Positions 1 through 8,546 of a stretch of DNA of 64,000 bases are shown here, in pieces. Source of the stretch: Mesorhizobium muleiense (GTDB lineage Bacteria; Pseudomonadota; Alphaproteobacteria; Rhizobiales; Rhizobiaceae). Numbering within the stretch: the stretch's first letter is position 1; each line of letters begins with the position of its first letter. The stretch is taken from positions 17,509 to 81,508 of the forward strand of contig NZ_FNEE01000026.1 in the NCBI RefSeq assembly GCF_900099905.1. Direction: 5' to 3'. The notes beneath the pieces are model-generated. The model had not been told where the DNA came from. It searched no databases and saw nothing but the letters and a program-made list of their open reading frames with translations. Made by a program: the position numbers and the translations under genes.

Positions 1-1
1 A

Positions 2-1087
2 CTTGCGCAGATGCACAACATCCTCAACTGCACCGGCGGCTATCCGGTCGAGCCGATCGATATCCATCCGTCCGTCCGCCACCTCGAATGCATCCGCGAT
101 CTGAGCGTGCTCACCGACAAGGTGTTCCACATCTACTCGCTCGGCAAGGAGCGCAATGTCGACGGCATAGAGATCACCAGGATCGCGCGCGGCATCAGCG
201 CCGAACAGCTTCTCGAACAGCCGTCGGTGTTCACCATCATCAACACCAATTCGCCGCTCAAGCTCGACGTGCCGATGATGGAAGGCATCATCCAGATGTC
301 GAGCAAGGGCCAGGTCGTCATCGTGACGCCGTTCACCCTGTCGGGCGCCATGGCGCCGGTGACCATCGCCGGTGCGCTGGTGCAGCAGAATGCCGAGGCA
401 CTGTCCGGCATTGCCTTCGCCCAGATGGTGCGCAAGGGCGCGCCCGTCGGCTATGGCGGCTTCACCTCCAACGTCGACATGAAGTCCGGCGCGCCGGCCT
501 TCGGCACACCGGAATACATGAAGGCGCAATTGGTCGGCGGCCAGCTCGCTCGCCGCTACAACATCCCCTACCGCACCTCCAACACCTGCGCCGCCAACAC
601 GGTCGACGCACAGGCCGCCTATGAAAGCGTGTTCTCGCTGTGGGGCGCCATCCAGGGCGGCGGCAATCTGATGATGCATGCGGCCGGCTGGCTGGAAGGC
701 GGCCTGCGCTGCTCCTACGAAAAGACCATCCTGGACATCGATCTGCTGCAGATGGTGGCGGAGTTCCTGACCCCGCTCGACCTCTCCGAGGAGGCCCTCG
801 GCTTCGACGCCATCCAGTCCGTCGGTCCGGGCGGCCATTTCTTCGGCACCCAGCATACCCAGGACCGCTACAAGACAGCATTCTATTCGCCTATCATCTC
901 CGACTGGCGCAATTTCGAGACCTGGGCGGAAGCCGGATCGCCGACAGCTATCGAAAAAGCCAATCGGGTGTGGAAGGAGCGGCTGGCCTCCTATGAAGAG
1001 CCCTACATGGACCCGGCTATCCGCGAGGAACTCGACGCCTTCGTCGACAAACGTCGGTCCGAAGGCGGCGCGCCGACTGATTTTTGA
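2..1087 (+). CDS. MttB-family (trimethylamine methyltransferase-like) protein, C-terminal part
   Basis: The reading frame is already open at base 2, so the window edge removes the N-terminus; about 361 residues remain of a family that is usually near 500 residues. MttB/COG5598 proteins transfer a methyl group from a quaternary or tertiary amine to the cobalt of a corrinoid protein in the cytoplasm. Family blocks are visible: TPFTLSGAMAPVT, KSGAPAFGTPE and MMHAAGWLEGGL, which recur in near-identical form in the second MttB-like gene at 61588-63162. There is no in-frame amber codon, so this is the non-pyrrolysine branch. The flavoprotein gene follows 178 bases downstream on the same strand. The substrate (glycine betaine, proline betaine, carnitine, other) cannot be read from the sequence. 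Confidence 0.9.
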   Translation, partial: LAQMHNILNCTGGYPVEPIDIHPSVRHLECIRDLSVLTDKVFHIYSLGKERNVDGIEITRIARGISAEQLLEQPSVFTIINTNSPLKLDVPMMEGIIQMSSKGQVVIVTPFTLSGAMAPVTIAGALVQQNAEALSGIAFAQMVRKGAPVGYGGFTSNVDMKSGAPAFGTPEYMKAQLVGGQLARRYNIPYRTSNTCAANTVDAQAAYESVFSLWGAIQGGGNLMMHAAGWLEGGLRCSYEKTILDIDLLQMVAEFLTPLDLSEEALGFDAIQSVGPGGHFFGTQHTQDRYKTAFYSPIISDWRNFETWAEAGSPTAIEKANRVWKERLASYEEPYMDPAIREELDAFVDKRRSEGGAPTDF

Positions 1088-1265
1088 TCATCTGTATTGG
1101 TTTGATGAACAGTCGACTCCCACTTCGTCGAGCTTCGCTCGACACCTCTCCCCCGATCGACGGGGTAGAGGAAGGGCGTGACATTGTTCCAGCCGGAGCG
1201 CTTCTCCACTTTGTTTTCACGCCCCGCTCACCCGATTCAACCTCTTCAAAAACGGAACTATCTTC

Positions 1266-3851
1266 ATGAAATCTCACGCAAAAGCGGTTGTCATCGGTGG
1301 CGGTGTCGTCGGCTGCTCGGTGCTTTACCATCTGGCCAAGGCCGGCTGGACCGACATCATGCTGATCGAGCGTTCGGAGCTCACCTCCGGTTCGTCCTGG
1401 CATGCGGCGGGCGGCTTCCATACGCTCAATGGCGATCCCAATGTCGCCAAGCTGCAGGCCTATACGGTGCAGCTCTACAGGGAGATCGAAGAGCTTTCCG
1501 GCCAGTCCTGCTCGCTGCACCTGACCGGCGGCGTGATGATGGCCGACACGCCGGAGCGCATGGACTTCCTGCGCCTTGCTCACGCCAAAGGCCGCTATCT
1601 CGGCATGGACACCGAGCTGATCACGCCGTCAGAGGCCAAGGCGATGTTCCCACTGATGGACGAGACCAATTTCGTCGGCGCCATGTGGGATCCGGTCGAA
1701 GGCCATCTCGATCCTTCCGGCACCACCCACGCCTACGCCAAGGCGGCCAGGAAGCTCGGCGCCGAAATCGTGCTGCGCAACCGCGTCGTCGAGCTGACGC
1801 AGGAGGTCGACGGCACCTGGAACGTCGTTACCGAGCAAGGCACGGTCAAGGCCGAGCATGTCGTCAACTGCGGCGGCCTGTGGGCGCGCGAGATCGGCCG
1901 GATGGTCGGCGTCGAGCTGCCGCTGCTGGCCATGGAGCATATGTACCTGTTGACCGAGCCGATGCCGGAGGTCGAGGAATTCAACAAGTCGACCGGCCGC
2001 GAGATGATCGGCGTTATGGACTTCAAGGGCGAGATCTACACCCGCCAGGAACGCAACGGCATCCTGCTCGGCACCTATGAAAAAGCCTGCAAGCCGTGGT
2101 CTCCGGTCAACACGCCGTGGGATTTCGGCCATGAATTGCTGCAGCCCGACATCGACCGCATCGCGCCGTCGCTGGAAATCGGCTTCAAGCATTTTCCCGG
2201 CATCGAGAAGGCCGGCATAAAGCAGATCATCAACGGTCCCTTCACCTTCGCGCTCGACGGCAATCCGCTGGTCGGCCCGGTGCAGGGCCTGACCAATTTC
2301 TGGTGCGCCTGCGCCGTCATGGCCGGTTTCTCACAAGGCGGCGGCGTCGGGTTGGCATTGTCGAACTGGATGGTCCATGGCGATCCCGGCTTCGACGTCT
2401 GGGGCATGGACGTCGCGCGCTTTGGCGAATGGGCGACACTGCGCTACACCAATGCCAAGGTCCGCGAAAACTATTCGCGCCGTTTTTCCATCCGCTTTCC
2501 CAACGAGGAACTGCCGGCGGCACGCCCGGCCCAGACCACCCCGCTTTACGACACGATGCTGGCCAACAACGCCGTCATGGGCGACAGCTGGGGCCTCGAA
2601 ACCCCGCTCTGGTTCGCCCCGAAAGGCACCGAGCCGAAGGACATCGTTTCGTTCCATCGCTCCAACGATTTCGGGCCGATCGGCGAGGAAGTGCGCGCCA
2701 CCCGCGAGAAGGTCGGCGTCACCGAGATCGCCAACTTCGCCAAATACGAAGTCTCCGGGCCGGGATCGGAAGATTTCCTCAACCGGCTGATGACCAACCG
2801 CATGCCGAAGACCGGCCGCATTGTGCTGACCCCCATGCTGAACGAGTTCGGCAGGCTGATCGGCGATTTCACCATCGCCAAGGCGGGCGAAGAGCGCTTC
2901 ATGATCTGGAGCTCGTCGGCGGCGCAGAAGTATCACATGCGCTGGTTCGAGAAGCACCTGCCGAAGGATGGTCCAGGGGCGTCACAGGTCCGCATTCACC
3001 GCTTTGACCAGACGCTGGTCGGCTTGTCGATTGCCGGGCCGAAATCACGCGACCTGCTGCAGAAACTGGTCGACGCCGACATCTCGACCAAGGCCTTCCG
3101 CTTCATGGACTTCCGCGAGATGGCGGTCGGCGGCGCGCCCTGCATGGTCAATCGCATCACCTATACCGGTGACCTCGGCTACGAGATCTGGATGGCGCCG
3201 GCCTACCAGCGTCTCGTCTACAAGGCGATCAAGGATGCCGGCGAAGAGTTTGGCCTGGTCGATTTCGGCATGCGCGCCCTGCTCTCGATGCGCCTGGAAA
3301 AGAATTTTCCGACCTGGTTCCGCGAACTGCGCCCGATCTACGGGCCGTTCGAGGGGGCGATGGACCGCTTCGTCAAGCTGGAGAAGAACGACTTCATCGG
3401 ACGCGACGCGGCAGCCAGGGAGCAGGCAGAAGGGCCAAAACTGCGCCGTGTCTCCTTCATCGTCGATGCCGCAGACGCCGACGTGATGGGCGACGAACCG
3501 ATCTGGGCCAAAGTCGGCGGCAAGGATTACGGCACGGTGGAGAAGCCGCATGGTTATGGCGCGCAGCGTTTCGACACGGACGGCAAGGAAGTGCGCGGCT
3601 CGAGGGCCGCGGAAGGCGCTTCGGCCGTGCGCGGCATCGTCGACGGCGACTGGCGCGTGGTCGGCTGGGTCACCTCCGGCGGCTATGCCCATTATATCAA
3701 GGAATCGATGGCGCAAGGCTATGTGCCGGCGGCCTTGGCCGCGGACGAGAGCGCCGGACTGTTCGAGATCGAGATCCTCGGAAGCCGACGACCAGCCCGC
3801 ATCAATGTCGAGCCGCCTTTCGACCCGAGCGGCGAGAAGATGCGGGCCTGA
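1266..3851 (+). CDS. Dimethylglycine/sarcosine dehydrogenase-like FAD-GcvT fusion protein
   Basis: 861 residues in two halves. The N-terminal half is a DAO-fold flavoprotein: dinucleotide-binding glycines at residues 11-16 (GGGVVG), an acidic residue closing the fold at E35, and the block SSWHAAGG at 43-50 whose H46 matches the position of the covalent FAD histidine of dimethylglycine dehydrogenases. The C-terminal half, from about residue 430, resembles the folate-binding GcvT/aminomethyltransferase fold (TYTGDLGYEIW block). Such enzymes oxidatively demethylate N-methyl amines and pass the one-carbon unit to tetrahydrofolate. It lies between an MttB-family gene and a DddP-like gene, so it probably handles a demethylated product of the same substrate. 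The exact substrate is inference; the fold assignment is secure. Confidence 0.85.
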   Translation: MKSHAKAVVIGGGVVGCSVLYHLAKAGWTDIMLIERSELTSGSSWHAAGGFHTLNGDPNVAKLQAYTVQLYREIEELSGQSCSLHLTGGVMMADTPERMDFLRLAHAKGRYLGMDTELITPSEAKAMFPLMDETNFVGAMWDPVEGHLDPSGTTHAYAKAARKLGAEIVLRNRVVELTQEVDGTWNVVTEQGTVKAEHVVNCGGLWAREIGRMVGVELPLLAMEHMYLLTEPMPEVEEFNKSTGREMIGVMDFKGEIYTRQERNGILLGTYEKACKPWSPVNTPWDFGHELLQPDIDRIAPSLEIGFKHFPGIEKAGIKQIINGPFTFALDGNPLVGPVQGLTNFWCACAVMAGFSQGGGVGLALSNWMVHGDPGFDVWGMDVARFGEWATLRYTNAKVRENYSRRFSIRFPNEELPAARPAQTTPLYDTMLANNAVMGDSWGLETPLWFAPKGTEPKDIVSFHRSNDFGPIGEEVRATREKVGVTEIANFAKYEVSGPGSEDFLNRLMTNRMPKTGRIVLTPMLNEFGRLIGDFTIAKAGEERFMIWSSSAAQKYHMRWFEKHLPKDGPGASQVRIHRFDQTLVGLSIAGPKSRDLLQKLVDADISTKAFRFMDFREMAVGGAPCMVNRITYTGDLGYEIWMAPAYQRLVYKAIKDAGEEFGLVDFGMRALLSMRLEKNFPTWFRELRPIYGPFEGAMDRFVKLEKNDFIGRDAAAREQAEGPKLRRVSFIVDAADADVMGDEPIWAKVGGKDYGTVEKPHGYGAQRFDTDGKEVRGSRAAEGASAVRGIVDGDWRVVGWVTSGGYAHYIKESMAQGYVPAALAADESAGLFEIEILGSRRPARINVEPPFDPSGEKMRA

Positions 3852-3867
3852 AAGCATTGGACCCAAA

Positions 3868-3883
3868 GGCCCGCCCTCGGGCC
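3868..3883 (+). other. Intergenic GC hairpin between flavoprotein and DddP-like genes
   Basis: GGCCCG-ccct-CGGGCC forms a perfect 6-bp stem 16 bases after the flavoprotein stop codon. There is no T-run, so it is a weak terminator candidate or an mRNA-stabilising stem rather than a strong stop. The downstream gene begins 38 bases later with a reasonable ribosome site (GGGAGGATAGGGAA), so partial read-through is plausible. Confidence 0.35.
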
Positions 3884-3921
3884 TGACCCGCGCGGCCGAT
3901 TGATATCGGGAGGATAGGGAA

Positions 3922-5289
3922 ATGAGCGATCCGGGCGTCGAGCGACGGTTCGGTCGTCATCGCAGGATCGCGCCGTTCGAGCCAGACGAAGCAGGCTCAA
4001 TCGATGCGTTGCGCCTGAAATCGCGGCAGAAGGCCGCTGAACTCAACCAGCATGTGCTTGGCTACGGCGCAATGGCGGAAGCCGAGTGGCACGCCGCCGG
4101 CATTGCTGCTCCCGACCTGCCCGCCATGCGCCAATACCGGCTCGACCGCATCCGCGCCGAGCTGAAGCGCCGCGGCTATGCGGGAGCCTTGCTCTACGAT
4201 CCGATCAACATCCGCTATGCGACCGACTCGACCAACATGCAGCTCTGGGTCGCACACAATCCGACAAGACATTGTTTCGTTGCCACCGAAGGTCCGGTGG
4301 TGCTGTTCGACTATTTTTCCTGCGAGCACCTTTCCGACCACTCCGGCGTCGTCGACGAGGTTCGGCCGGCAGTGTCGTGGATCTATCTCTACAGCGGCGA
4401 ACTCACCGAGCAAAAAGTCCGCCGCTGGGCCACCGGGATCGCCGATCTGGTCAAGCAGCATGGCGGCGGTATCGGCCGCATCGCCGTCGATCACATCAAT
4501 CCCGAGGGCGTCGAAGCGCTCGCCCGCCTCGGCATCTCGATCGGCAATGGCGAAGCGCTGATGGAAAATGCACGCCTGATCAAATCGCCCGACGAAATTC
4601 TGGCCATGCGCCGGTCGATCGTCGCCTGCGAGGCGGCGATGGGCGAGATGGAAGCAGCATTGAGGCCAGGAATTTCCGAAAACGAACTGTGGGCCGAACT
4701 CCACCGCGGCAACATCGCGCGTGGCGGCGAATGGGTCGAAACCCGGCTGTTGACGTCCGGCCCGCGCACCAATCCCTGGTTCCAGGAATGCTCGTCGCGA
4801 ACGATCGCAGCCGGCGATCTCGTCGCTTTCGATACCGATTTGATCGGCCCTTACGGTTTCTGCGCCGACCTGTCGCGCACCTGGCTCTGCGGCGACACCG
4901 AGCCATCCAACGAGCAACGCGAGCTGTTTCGCATCGCCGCCGATCAGATCGCCCACAACATCGGCCTGATGCAGCCGGGCACATCGTTCCGCGATCTTGT
5001 CGAACGCTCGGCGGTGCCGCCCGCAGATTGTTTCCCGACGCGTTACGGCGTGCTCTATCACGGTGTCGGCCTGGCCGACGAATACCCGACGCTGCCGCAT
5101 GCCATCGACTGGACCGAAGACACGCCCGACGGCGTGCTTGTGTCGGGCATGGTGCTTTGCGTCGAGAGCTATATCGGCCGGCTTGGCGGACGCGAGGGCG
5201 TCAAGATCGAAGAGCAGATCCTGATCACCGAAACCGGCAACGAGCAGCTTTCGACCTATCCGCTCGACGAGCGGCTGCTCGGCGACTGA
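3922..5289 (+). CDS. M24-fold protein closely resembling DMSP lyase DddP
   Basis: 455 residues with the creatinase/prolidase (M24) two-domain layout. It differs from ordinary Xaa-Pro peptidases in blocks I recall from DddP, the enzyme that cleaves dimethylsulfoniopropionate to DMS and acrylate: NIRYATDSTNMQLW (96-109), GPRTNPWFQEC (280-290) and YHGVGLADE (379-387). Predicted metal ligands are D304, D306, D316, H380, E415 and E430. Their spacings (2, 10, 64, 35, 15) equal those I remember for Ruegeria lacuscaerulensis DddP (D295, D297, D307, H371, E406, E421). Y375 and D386 fall on its proposed catalytic Tyr366 and Asp377. The start is ATG at 3922 after a GGGAGGATAGGGAA stretch. It follows MttB-like and flavoprotein genes on the same strand and ends 4 bases from the convergent PhnD-like gene. 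Alternative: a related M24 hydrolase acting on another methylated osmolyte. Confidence 0.75.
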   Translation: MSDPGVERRFGRHRRIAPFEPDEAGSIDALRLKSRQKAAELNQHVLGYGAMAEAEWHAAGIAAPDLPAMRQYRLDRIRAELKRRGYAGALLYDPINIRYATDSTNMQLWVAHNPTRHCFVATEGPVVLFDYFSCEHLSDHSGVVDEVRPAVSWIYLYSGELTEQKVRRWATGIADLVKQHGGGIGRIAVDHINPEGVEALARLGISIGNGEALMENARLIKSPDEILAMRRSIVACEAAMGEMEAALRPGISENELWAELHRGNIARGGEWVETRLLTSGPRTNPWFQECSSRTIAAGDLVAFDTDLIGPYGFCADLSRTWLCGDTEPSNEQRELFRIAADQIAHNIGLMQPGTSFRDLVERSAVPPADCFPTRYGVLYHGVGLADEYPTLPHAIDWTEDTPDGVLVSGMVLCVESYIGRLGGREGVKIEEQILITETGNEQLSTYPLDERLLGD

Positions 5290-5293
5290 TTTT

Positions 5294-6109
5294 TTATGCG
5301 GTCGCCGCGACCACCTCGCGCAGCGCCTCCACGATCTTTTCCGGTGTCGTTCTGGCAGTGATGAACGGCAGGCCCTTGCGCCGCGTTGTCCAGCCGACGA
5401 CTGTGACCGCTTCCGCTGCCGGCTCGAAGCGCCGCGCATTGGCCCAGCTCTGGCAGTCGATGGCCGCGACATCGGCCTTGCCCTCGGCAATGGCGACGAT
5501 CGAGGCGCGGTGGCCACCGCTTTCGCTGCGCTCGGAGAAGATGTCCAGGCTTTCGCCCAGCGCCTCCAGGTCACGCGCCGGCGCGATAATGCCCGACATG
5601 GAATCGAGGCTGTTGAAGGTAAAATGCTTGCCACGCAGGACATCGAGCGGGATGAGCGGGCTGCCGTCGGACGGTGAGCCAACCGTTGGCGCTTCACCTG
5701 CACGCATCACCAGCGCACTCGAATAGAGTTCACCCTGCCCGCCCTCGAACGCGTCGTAACGCGGCTGGCCGACCAGTTGAACATGCGTCGCCAGCCCGAG
5801 TTCCATCGGACCCCAGCAGGTCTGTGCGAACAGCAGCGCCGGATGCAGCCAGAGGCCGAAAAAATCCAACTCGTCCGGCGGCAGCGTCGCCGGATCGGGC
5901 GCCATGACCTTTCCGGCGGCGTCGCGGATGCCGCCGTCCACAGGCCGCAGATCGGCATTGACGCGAGCGATGGTCTGCGGCGCGTCGATGCCTTTTTGCC
6001 GGAAGGCATCACGCAGCCGCGCCCATTGGGCGTCGACCTCGCTCCGCATTTCAGACCAGTCGTACATCGGCAAGCCGGCAACGAATAGCCCCATGTAACC
6101 GCTTGTCAT
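5294..6109 (-). CDS. PhnD-like substrate-binding protein with prophage-supplied N-terminus
   Basis: About 271 residues of the PhnD/SsuA/transferrin-like periplasmic-binding fold used for phosphonate and other small anions, but with no signal peptide, so it may act in the cytoplasm. The block VAGLPMYDW near the N-terminus is typical of this cytosolic subgroup. The phage attachment core lies in the codons for F-V-A-G-L-P-M-Y-D; everything upstream of base 6085 is phage DNA that supplies a substitute beginning, M-T-S-G-Y-M-G-L. A start at 6109 has AAGGA about 13 bases away; an internal ATG at 6094 is the alternative. The original start (M-S-D) is stranded at 54586. No permease or ATPase gene is adjacent, so transport is unproven. 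Confidence 0.75.
   Translation of the reverse strand: MTSGYMGLFVAGLPMYDWSEMRSEVDAQWARLRDAFRQKGIDAPQTIARVNADLRPVDGGIRDAAGKVMAPDPATLPPDELDFFGLWLHPALLFAQTCWGPMELGLATHVQLVGQPRYDAFEGGQGELYSSALVMRAGEAPTVGSPSDGSPLIPLDVLRGKHFTFNSLDSMSGIIAPARDLEALGESLDIFSERSESGGHRASIVAIAEGKADVAAIDCQSWANARRFEPAAEAVTVVGWTTRRKGLPFITARTTPEKIVEALREVVAATA
6060..6085. repeat. attL core (26-bp direct repeat with attR)
   Basis: Bases 6060-6085 match 54552-54577 at 25 of 26 positions (the difference is G/A at the 15th base, a synonymous GGC/GGT change in the host gene read on the other strand). The repeat lies in codons 4-12 of the PhnD-like gene, is next to the integrase gene, and the pair brackets all phage genes. That is the pattern expected of attL and attR. 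Confidence 0.9.
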
Positions 6110-6132
6110 CGTTGAATTTATTTCCTTTTATC

Positions 6133-6169
6133 GTTGCGCATGTTGCTCAACATGTTGCGGATCGTTGCG
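6133..6169. promoter_or_regulatory. Cluster of GTTGC elements and a palindrome upstream of the integrase
   Basis: Four GTTGC copies (near 6133, 6142, 6154 and 6163) surround a palindrome CATGTTG-ct-CAACATG at 6139-6154. The same TGTTGCG word heads most other prophage transcription units. The stretch lies between the start of the PhnD-like gene (leftward) and int (rightward), so a bound protein could control both. Confidence 0.6.
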
Positions 6170-6206
6170 TATTAGACCATATCGCAGCGCATTTGATGCC
6201 TGTAGA

Positions 6207-6241
6207 TATCACAAGGTAATACCGAATGGAGCCTTGTGATA
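6207..6241. repeat. Integrase arm-type site candidates (TATCACAAGG inverted repeat)
   Basis: TATCACAAGG at 6207-6216 and its exact reverse complement CCTTGTGATA at 6232-6241. TATCACAA occurs again just inside attR at 54504-54511, with a variant AATCACAA at 54493-54500. Lambda-type integrases bind short arm sites on both sides of the core, so these are good candidates; no binding evidence is available. Confidence 0.55.
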
Positions 6242-6245
6242 CTAA

Positions 6246-7352
6246 ATGGGAACAATTGTAACGCGTAAGCGCGCCAATGGCACCGCTGCCCATATGGCGA
6301 AAATCATCATCAAGCGAGACGGGAAAGTTGTCCATCGCGAGAGCAAGACATTTGATCGCCGGCCAGCGGCGGCGGGCTGGATCGCCCGGCGCGAGGATGA
6401 GCTTTCCCAGCCGGGCCAGATCGAGCGAGAGAGCGCCGACAAGGTGAAGCTGCGCAAGGTGATAGAGCAGTACCGCAGCGAGAGCGCGACCGTCATCCGT
6501 CGATCCAAAGCGCAAGCCCTAAACATGCTCCTGAGGTTCCCGATTGTTGACATGGTGTGCGACGAAATAGCCAGCCCCCATATCGTCACTCTGGCACAGG
6601 AACTTTCGGCAGGGCGACATTCAAACGCCCGTCACCCGACAATCCGAACGCCGCAAACCGTAGCGGGGTATCTGTCGCACCTCTCACCTATCTTCGATAT
6701 CGCAAGGCCGGCATGGGGGTACCCGCTCGACAAAAGCGCATTTGATGACGCCTACGTGGTGCTTAAGCGCATGGGTATCGTCGGCAAGTCCAACGTTCGC
6801 GAGCGCCGCCCGACGATGGAAGAACTAGAAAAGCTCATGACCTTCCTTGCCGGGAGGAAATCGACGGCAGCACCAATGACCAAGATCGTCCCGTTCGCCC
6901 TATTCTCGACGCGGCGGCGGGAGGAAATCACCAATATCCGGTGGCCCGACCTGGACGAGCAGCATTCCCGCATCTTGGTCCGCGACATGAAAAACCCGAC
7001 CGAGAAGACCGGCAACAACGTTTGGTGCGACCTGCCCGAGCCGGCTCTTAGGATCATCCAGGCCATGCCGCGCAGCGGCGACAGGATATTTCCCTATGTG
7101 CCCGACACCCTCGGAAAAGCCTGGAGCGAAGCTTGCGACATGACAGAGATCGAGGATCTTCATTTTCACGACCTACGCCACGAGGGAATAAGCCGGCTGT
7201 TCGAAATGGGCTTAAACATTCCCCACGTCGCAGCTGTCTCCGGACATCGCTCTTGGCAGTCCCTAAAGCGTTACACGCACATTCGCCAGACCGGCGACAA
7301 ATACGCCGGCTGGAAATGGCTGGAGGCCGCAACGAAAAAGCCCGGCGATTAA
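6246..7352 (+). CDS. int: Tyrosine recombinase (phage integrase)
   Basis: 368 residues. The C-terminal catalytic domain shows the expected residues: R224 in the block STRRREEITNIRW, H308 and R311 in HDLRH, H334 in GHRSW, and the nucleophile Y343 in KRYTH. The N-terminal 180 residues contain the SAM-like core-binding region. It excises and inserts the prophage at the 26-bp core 160 bases upstream. The ATG at 6246 has no clear ribosome site; an in-frame ATG at 6294 is an alternative. The stop codon is inside a hairpin terminator. Confidence 0.95.
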   Translation: MGTIVTRKRANGTAAHMAKIIIKRDGKVVHRESKTFDRRPAAAGWIARREDELSQPGQIERESADKVKLRKVIEQYRSESATVIRRSKAQALNMLLRFPIVDMVCDEIASPHIVTLAQELSAGRHSNARHPTIRTPQTVAGYLSHLSPIFDIARPAWGYPLDKSAFDDAYVVLKRMGIVGKSNVRERRPTMEELEKLMTFLAGRKSTAAPMTKIVPFALFSTRRREEITNIRWPDLDEQHSRILVRDMKNPTEKTGNNVWCDLPEPALRIIQAMPRSGDRIFPYVPDTLGKAWSEACDMTEIEDLHFHDLRHEGISRLFEMGLNIPHVAAVSGHRSWQSLKRYTHIRQTGDKYAGWKWLEAATKKPGD

Positions 7353-7361
7353 GCCGGGCTT
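7338..7361 (-). terminator. Hairpin terminator at the end of int
   Basis: AAGCCCGGC (7338-7346) pairs perfectly with GCCGGGCTT (7353-7361) across a 6-base loop. Read on the minus strand the stem is followed by a T-run, so it should stop leftward transcription coming through the endolysin gene. On the plus strand it lacks a T-run. Confidence 0.75.
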
Positions 7362-7473
7362 GAATTCTCCCAAGGAATTAGCAGTCCTTACCCTTGGGCC
7401 GGTGCGGTCGCTAATGGTCCGCCCTTTTGTAGCTTCTAGTTCGCTTGCTCAGAGAGCCGGCGAGGTGCTGCGC

Positions 7474-7506
7474 TTGCGTTGCGTTTATCGCATCAAGCGT
7501 TGCGAA
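7474..7506. promoter_or_regulatory. TTGCG repeats at the 3' end of the endolysin gene
   Basis: Three TTGCG copies (7474, 7479 and about 7500) and an inverted GCTTGCG/CGCATCAAGC arrangement. They resemble the phage-wide TGTTGCG operator word but lie between convergent genes, so a regulatory role here is doubtful. Confidence 0.25.
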
Positions 7507-7509
7507 ATG

Positions 7510-8301
7510 TCAAGCAGCAGCTGCGACCGCCTTGTATGCCGCCGCACGATCCTTGTTCTGGCGAGATTTCATCACCAGGACCGTGACAACCACGATCACC
7601 GCGACCGCAATCCCGGCGATCAGGAGCCAGTTCGGTTCACCGGTTATGGCAGCATCGCCGCCGCCGACAGTCGCGCCGCCGCCCGCCGCGCCGCCTGCGC
7701 CTTGCTCCTGGGTCCTGGCTTTGCCCGCCGCCTTGTCAGCCTCAACGTCAAGCTCGATCTTGCGGCTCGCGGGAGGCGTTCCGGCGTGAGCCAGCCACAT
7801 GGCGACGGCCATCGCCTCGACATCAGCAACGCGCCTGGACCAGCCCCGTTTAAACGTGTTCCAGATTTTCAGGCTTTGCATGAAGCCCAGGCGCTTGGCG
7901 CACAGGCGCTGGATCGTCTTTTTCTTGTCGGCCAGGATCACCGCTTTGAGCGTACCAGGCCCGATCTTGCCGTCAGCCTTGACGCCGACGACGGCTTGCA
8001 GATAGCGCACTGCGCGCGACGGACCCGAATTGACGCCGAAGTCGAACGTTGCCAGGTCGACACCGTGGGGCAGATCGTCGCCACGGATCGGGCTCCAGAA
8101 GCCGCCACGATAGATAAATTCAACGTCCGTCTGACTGATGTTGCGAAGCTGGGTTTTGCTCGCGCCAGGCTTGAAGCGGCGGAACGTCGCAAGCGTGATC
8201 CCCTTCATAGTCGCCCCGCCTGGGTCTTTCGGATGGTCGGACCATCCGCCCTCATGCACGAGCGAGACTTTGAGACAGGCAGGCAGATTTCCGGAAGCCA
8301 T
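7510..8301 (-). CDS. Endolysin, glycoside hydrolase 108 family with C-terminal membrane anchor
   Basis: 263 residues from the ATG at 8301, chosen because AAGGAG lies 9 bases upstream; a longer frame from 8391 has no such site. Residues 1-90 carry the GH108 lysozyme-like signature VHEGGW (catalytic E17) followed by DPGGATMKGIT. A peptidoglycan-binding-3-like region follows (about 95-170: FDFGVNSG, LQAVVGVKADGKIGPGT). After an Ala/Gly-rich linker there is one strong membrane segment at about 222-244 and a basic tail. The enzyme cleaves peptidoglycan glycan strands at lysis. Its gene is at the far end of the leftward replication operon, over 12 kb from the holin/spanin genes. Confidence 0.85.
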   Translation of the reverse strand: MASGNLPACLKVSLVHEGGWSDHPKDPGGATMKGITLATFRRFKPGASKTQLRNISQTDVEFIYRGGFWSPIRGDDLPHGVDLATFDFGVNSGPSRAVRYLQAVVGVKADGKIGPGTLKAVILADKKKTIQRLCAKRLGFMQSLKIWNTFKRGWSRRVADVEAMAVAMWLAHAGTPPASRKIELDVEADKAAGKARTQEQGAGGAAGGGATVGGGDAAITGEPNWLLIAGIAVAVIVVVTVLVMKSRQNKDRAAAYKAVAAAA

Positions 8302-8546
8302 TGCGATTATCTCCTTGAGCGTGAAACCGCGACAACTATCCCCGGCAATGGTTGGCGGTATCGAACGCTCCGGCGCGGGTACTCCTGCCAATCACCTCCT
8401 GTGAGATTGGTGAACATGGCCGTCATCGTCCGAGTAGATCGGCGCTGGGCCGCGCATGGAGCAGTGGACCATGAACCCGGCGAAATGAGGCAAATCAGGG
8501 TGACGGGGCCGCGACCGGAATGAGCCGGCTCGCGGCTCTTTCATTT

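Noticed and set aside
3997..5703. 568-codon minus-strand frame over the DddP-like gene
   Set aside because: It covers two genes with recognisable families on both strands and has no motif of its own.
7360..8523. Long plus-strand open frame opposite the endolysin gene
   Set aside because: The minus strand encodes a clear GH108 protein with ribosome site; the plus-strand product is Arg/Ala-rich and shows no family pattern.
8302..8546. Two very short minus-strand frames (25 and 19 codons) around an AGGAGGTGA sequence
   Set aside because: They are too short, lack overlap coupling and show no recognisable product; the ribosome-site-like sequence may be chance.
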